From: Pseudomonadota bacterium
GTDB lineage: Bacteria > Pseudomonadota > Gammaproteobacteria > Steroidobacterales > Steroidobacteraceae
Direction of reading: 5' to 3'
Length of the DNA: 64,000 nucleotides
Assembly (NCBI GenBank): GCA_021792755.1
Contig: JAJYUA010000022.1
Span: 1-64,000 of the forward strand
A program made the position numbers and the translations under genes. This document shows positions 63,151 through 64,000 of the stretch, piece after piece; within the stretch, counting starts at the first letter, position 1; every line of letters starts with the position of its first letter. The notes beneath the pieces are model-generated. The model saw only the letters and a program-made list of their open reading frames with translations, had not been told where the DNA came from and did no database searches.

Positions 63151-64000
63151 TCAATCCTCCGAATGACCAAAGCGGATCCCCGGCGCGCTGACCGCACCTT
63201 CATGTGGCAGGCCGCGATGCGCCTGCCCCGCATGCTGCTGCGCCTGCTGCCAGAGTTTTCCCGCTGCGGACGGTTCTTTCTTCTCGCCTTCGCCCGCCCC
63301 GGCGGTGCCGCCCGCAGGGCCGCCCCCAGTGGAGCGGGGGGCCGAGAGCTGATCCGGCCCGCCGGTGGCCGGGGCACCACGGGTGCCTGTGTCAGCGCCG
63401 CTGAAGGGAGCGCCCCCCGCAGGGGCGTCTCCACCCGCGGCCGTGCTTGCTGTGCCGGCCGCCTTTCCAGCCGCGCTCGTCGCCTGCTCGGCGGCCTTGC
63501 CCGCGGCCTCGGCCCCCTGGGCCGCCGCTTGCCCCGCGGCGGAGACCGCGGCCCCGACGGGCTGGAGCCCTGGCACCGCCGAGATAGCCGCTCCTGCTGC
63601 CTTTCCTGCCGCGCTGACACCCGTCCCCGCGCCTCTCCCGCCCATCCCCATGCCGACCCCCGCCGCACCGCCGCCGGGCGGGGGCGGGGTGGCCGCGATC
63701 GCGCCGGCTCCGCCCTTGAACCCACCGATAGACGATCCGGCTCCTCCGACGCCGGACGAGGGCCCGGACGCGGACGTGAGGCCGGCGATGCGCGCCAGCG
63801 CGGCCCCTGACGCTTTGACGCCGGCCACCCCCGCCGCGGCCCCGAGACCAGCGGCAGCCCCCGCAGAGGCGATCCCGCCGCCGGCTGAGGTCAGGTGTGA
63901 GAGCCCGAGGCTCGCCGCCCCGCCCATGATGCTGCCGGCGACGGAGGGAATCGTGAGCGCCATGATCCCGCCGAGCAGCCCGCTTGTGCCGAGGGCCATC
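63151..64000 (-). CDS. TrbL/VirB6-like protein C-terminus (partial)
   Basis: The window shows at least 282 C-terminal residues of a larger protein, and the frame continues past base 64000. Visible parts are a hydrophobic start (ALGTSGLLGGIMALTIPSVA, GSIMGGAASLGLSHLTS) followed by about 200 residues of glycine/alanine/proline-rich low complexity ending in GEKKEPSAAGKLWQ. That architecture, membrane segments then a long disordered tail, is typical of TrbL/VirB6 and related inner-membrane mating-pair proteins, but the family cannot be fixed from the tail alone. It heads the run of conjugation genes leading to the pilV-like gene. Confidence 0.5.
   Translation of the reverse strand, partial: MALGTSGLLGGIMALTIPSVAGSIMGGAASLGLSHLTSAGGGIASAGAAAGLGAAAGVAGVKASGAALARIAGLTSASGPSSGVGGAGSSIGGFKGGAGAIAATPPPPGGGAAGVGMGMGGRGAGTGVSAAGKAAGAAISAVPGLQPVGAAVSAAGQAAAQGAEAAGKAAEQATSAAGKAAGTASTAAGGDAPAGGAPFSGADTGTRGAPATGGPDQLSAPRSTGGGPAGGTAGAGEGEKKEPSAAGKLWQQAQQHAGQAHRGLPHEGAVSAPGIRFGHSED

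Larger units (their letters stand above)
49883..64000. mobile_element. Integrated conjugative element (left part)
   Basis: From the tRNA-Arg(TCG) fragment to the right edge of the window, gene content changes to small unknowns, lipoproteins, a ribbon-helix-helix regulator, a PD-(D/E)XK-like protein and conjugation genes (PilV-type pilus adhesin, TrbL/VirB6-like C-terminus). No housekeeping gene occurs after 49883. The integrase, relaxase, most mating-pair genes and the intact tRNA are expected beyond base 64000. Calling it conjugative rather than merely mobilisable rests on the PilV and TrbL-like genes and is an inference. Confidence 0.65.

Overview
This is high-GC DNA that is mostly a proteobacterial chromosome. 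The housekeeping set points to a gammaproteobacterium, and a Xanthomonadales/Nevskiales-like lineage is an inference from gene content only. That set includes an HrpA helicase, the very large NAD-glutamate dehydrogenase, ZapE, a 7Fe ferredoxin FdxA, XerD, RraB, and KatG divergent from a two-cysteine OxyR. Genes are tightly packed, with many 4-bp ATGA overlaps.

Bases 1-5600 hold accessory genes: a BrnT-toxin remnant, a PadR repressor with a palindrome over its start, a CPBP membrane protease, a lactonase-like metallo-hydrolase with a SnoaL-like partner divergent from a GlxA/AraC regulator, and a small secreted protein. Bases 6180-10273 are a glycerol operon (glpD-glpK-glpF). Bases 10615-15748 carry a periplasmic-TPR/GGDEF cyclase, a zinc-ribbon NUDIX hydrolase, FdxA, XerD and a PlsC-type acyltransferase.

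Bases 15675-25861 form a branched-chain/short-chain acyl-CoA catabolic locus. Fused isobutyryl-CoA mutase (icmF) diverges from a TetR regulator, which is followed by thiolase, SDR dehydrogenase, ETF-ubiquinone oxidoreductase and acetoacetyl-CoA synthetase. zapE follows, then a small islet with a sigma32-type promoter, two Hsp20 chaperones and a secreted protein. The islet is flanked on its far side by a degenerate second copy of the zapE 3' end, which suggests a cassette-like insertion. An orphan radical SAM/SPASM protein, hrpA, the glutamate dehydrogenase, gpmA, an RraB-like protein, a 2Fe-2S ferredoxin, a YkoF-type thiamine-binding protein, a PhzF-family protein, a ModF-like ABC ATPase, a phosphotransacylase, a broken AAA+ ATPase, katG and oxyR follow.

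At 49836-49882 lies the 3' half of a tRNA-Arg (anticodon TCG), cut off inside the anticodon stem and followed by integrase-arm-like repeats. This is the end of an integrated element that runs off the right edge of the window. Everything from about 49883 onward appears to be element DNA: a metallophosphoesterase, a ribbon-helix-helix regulator, two lipoproteins with the same lipobox, an Rv2179c-like 3'-5' exoribonuclease, several membrane or secreted unknowns, a PD-(D/E)XK-like protein in a repeat-flanked cassette, and at the far right conjugation genes. The conjugation genes are a TrbL/VirB6-like C-terminus, two small membrane proteins and a PilV/shufflon-type pilus adhesin. A small protein with a HEPN-type R-x4-H motif is translationally coupled to the PilV-like gene. 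The integrase and intact tRNA should lie beyond base 64000.
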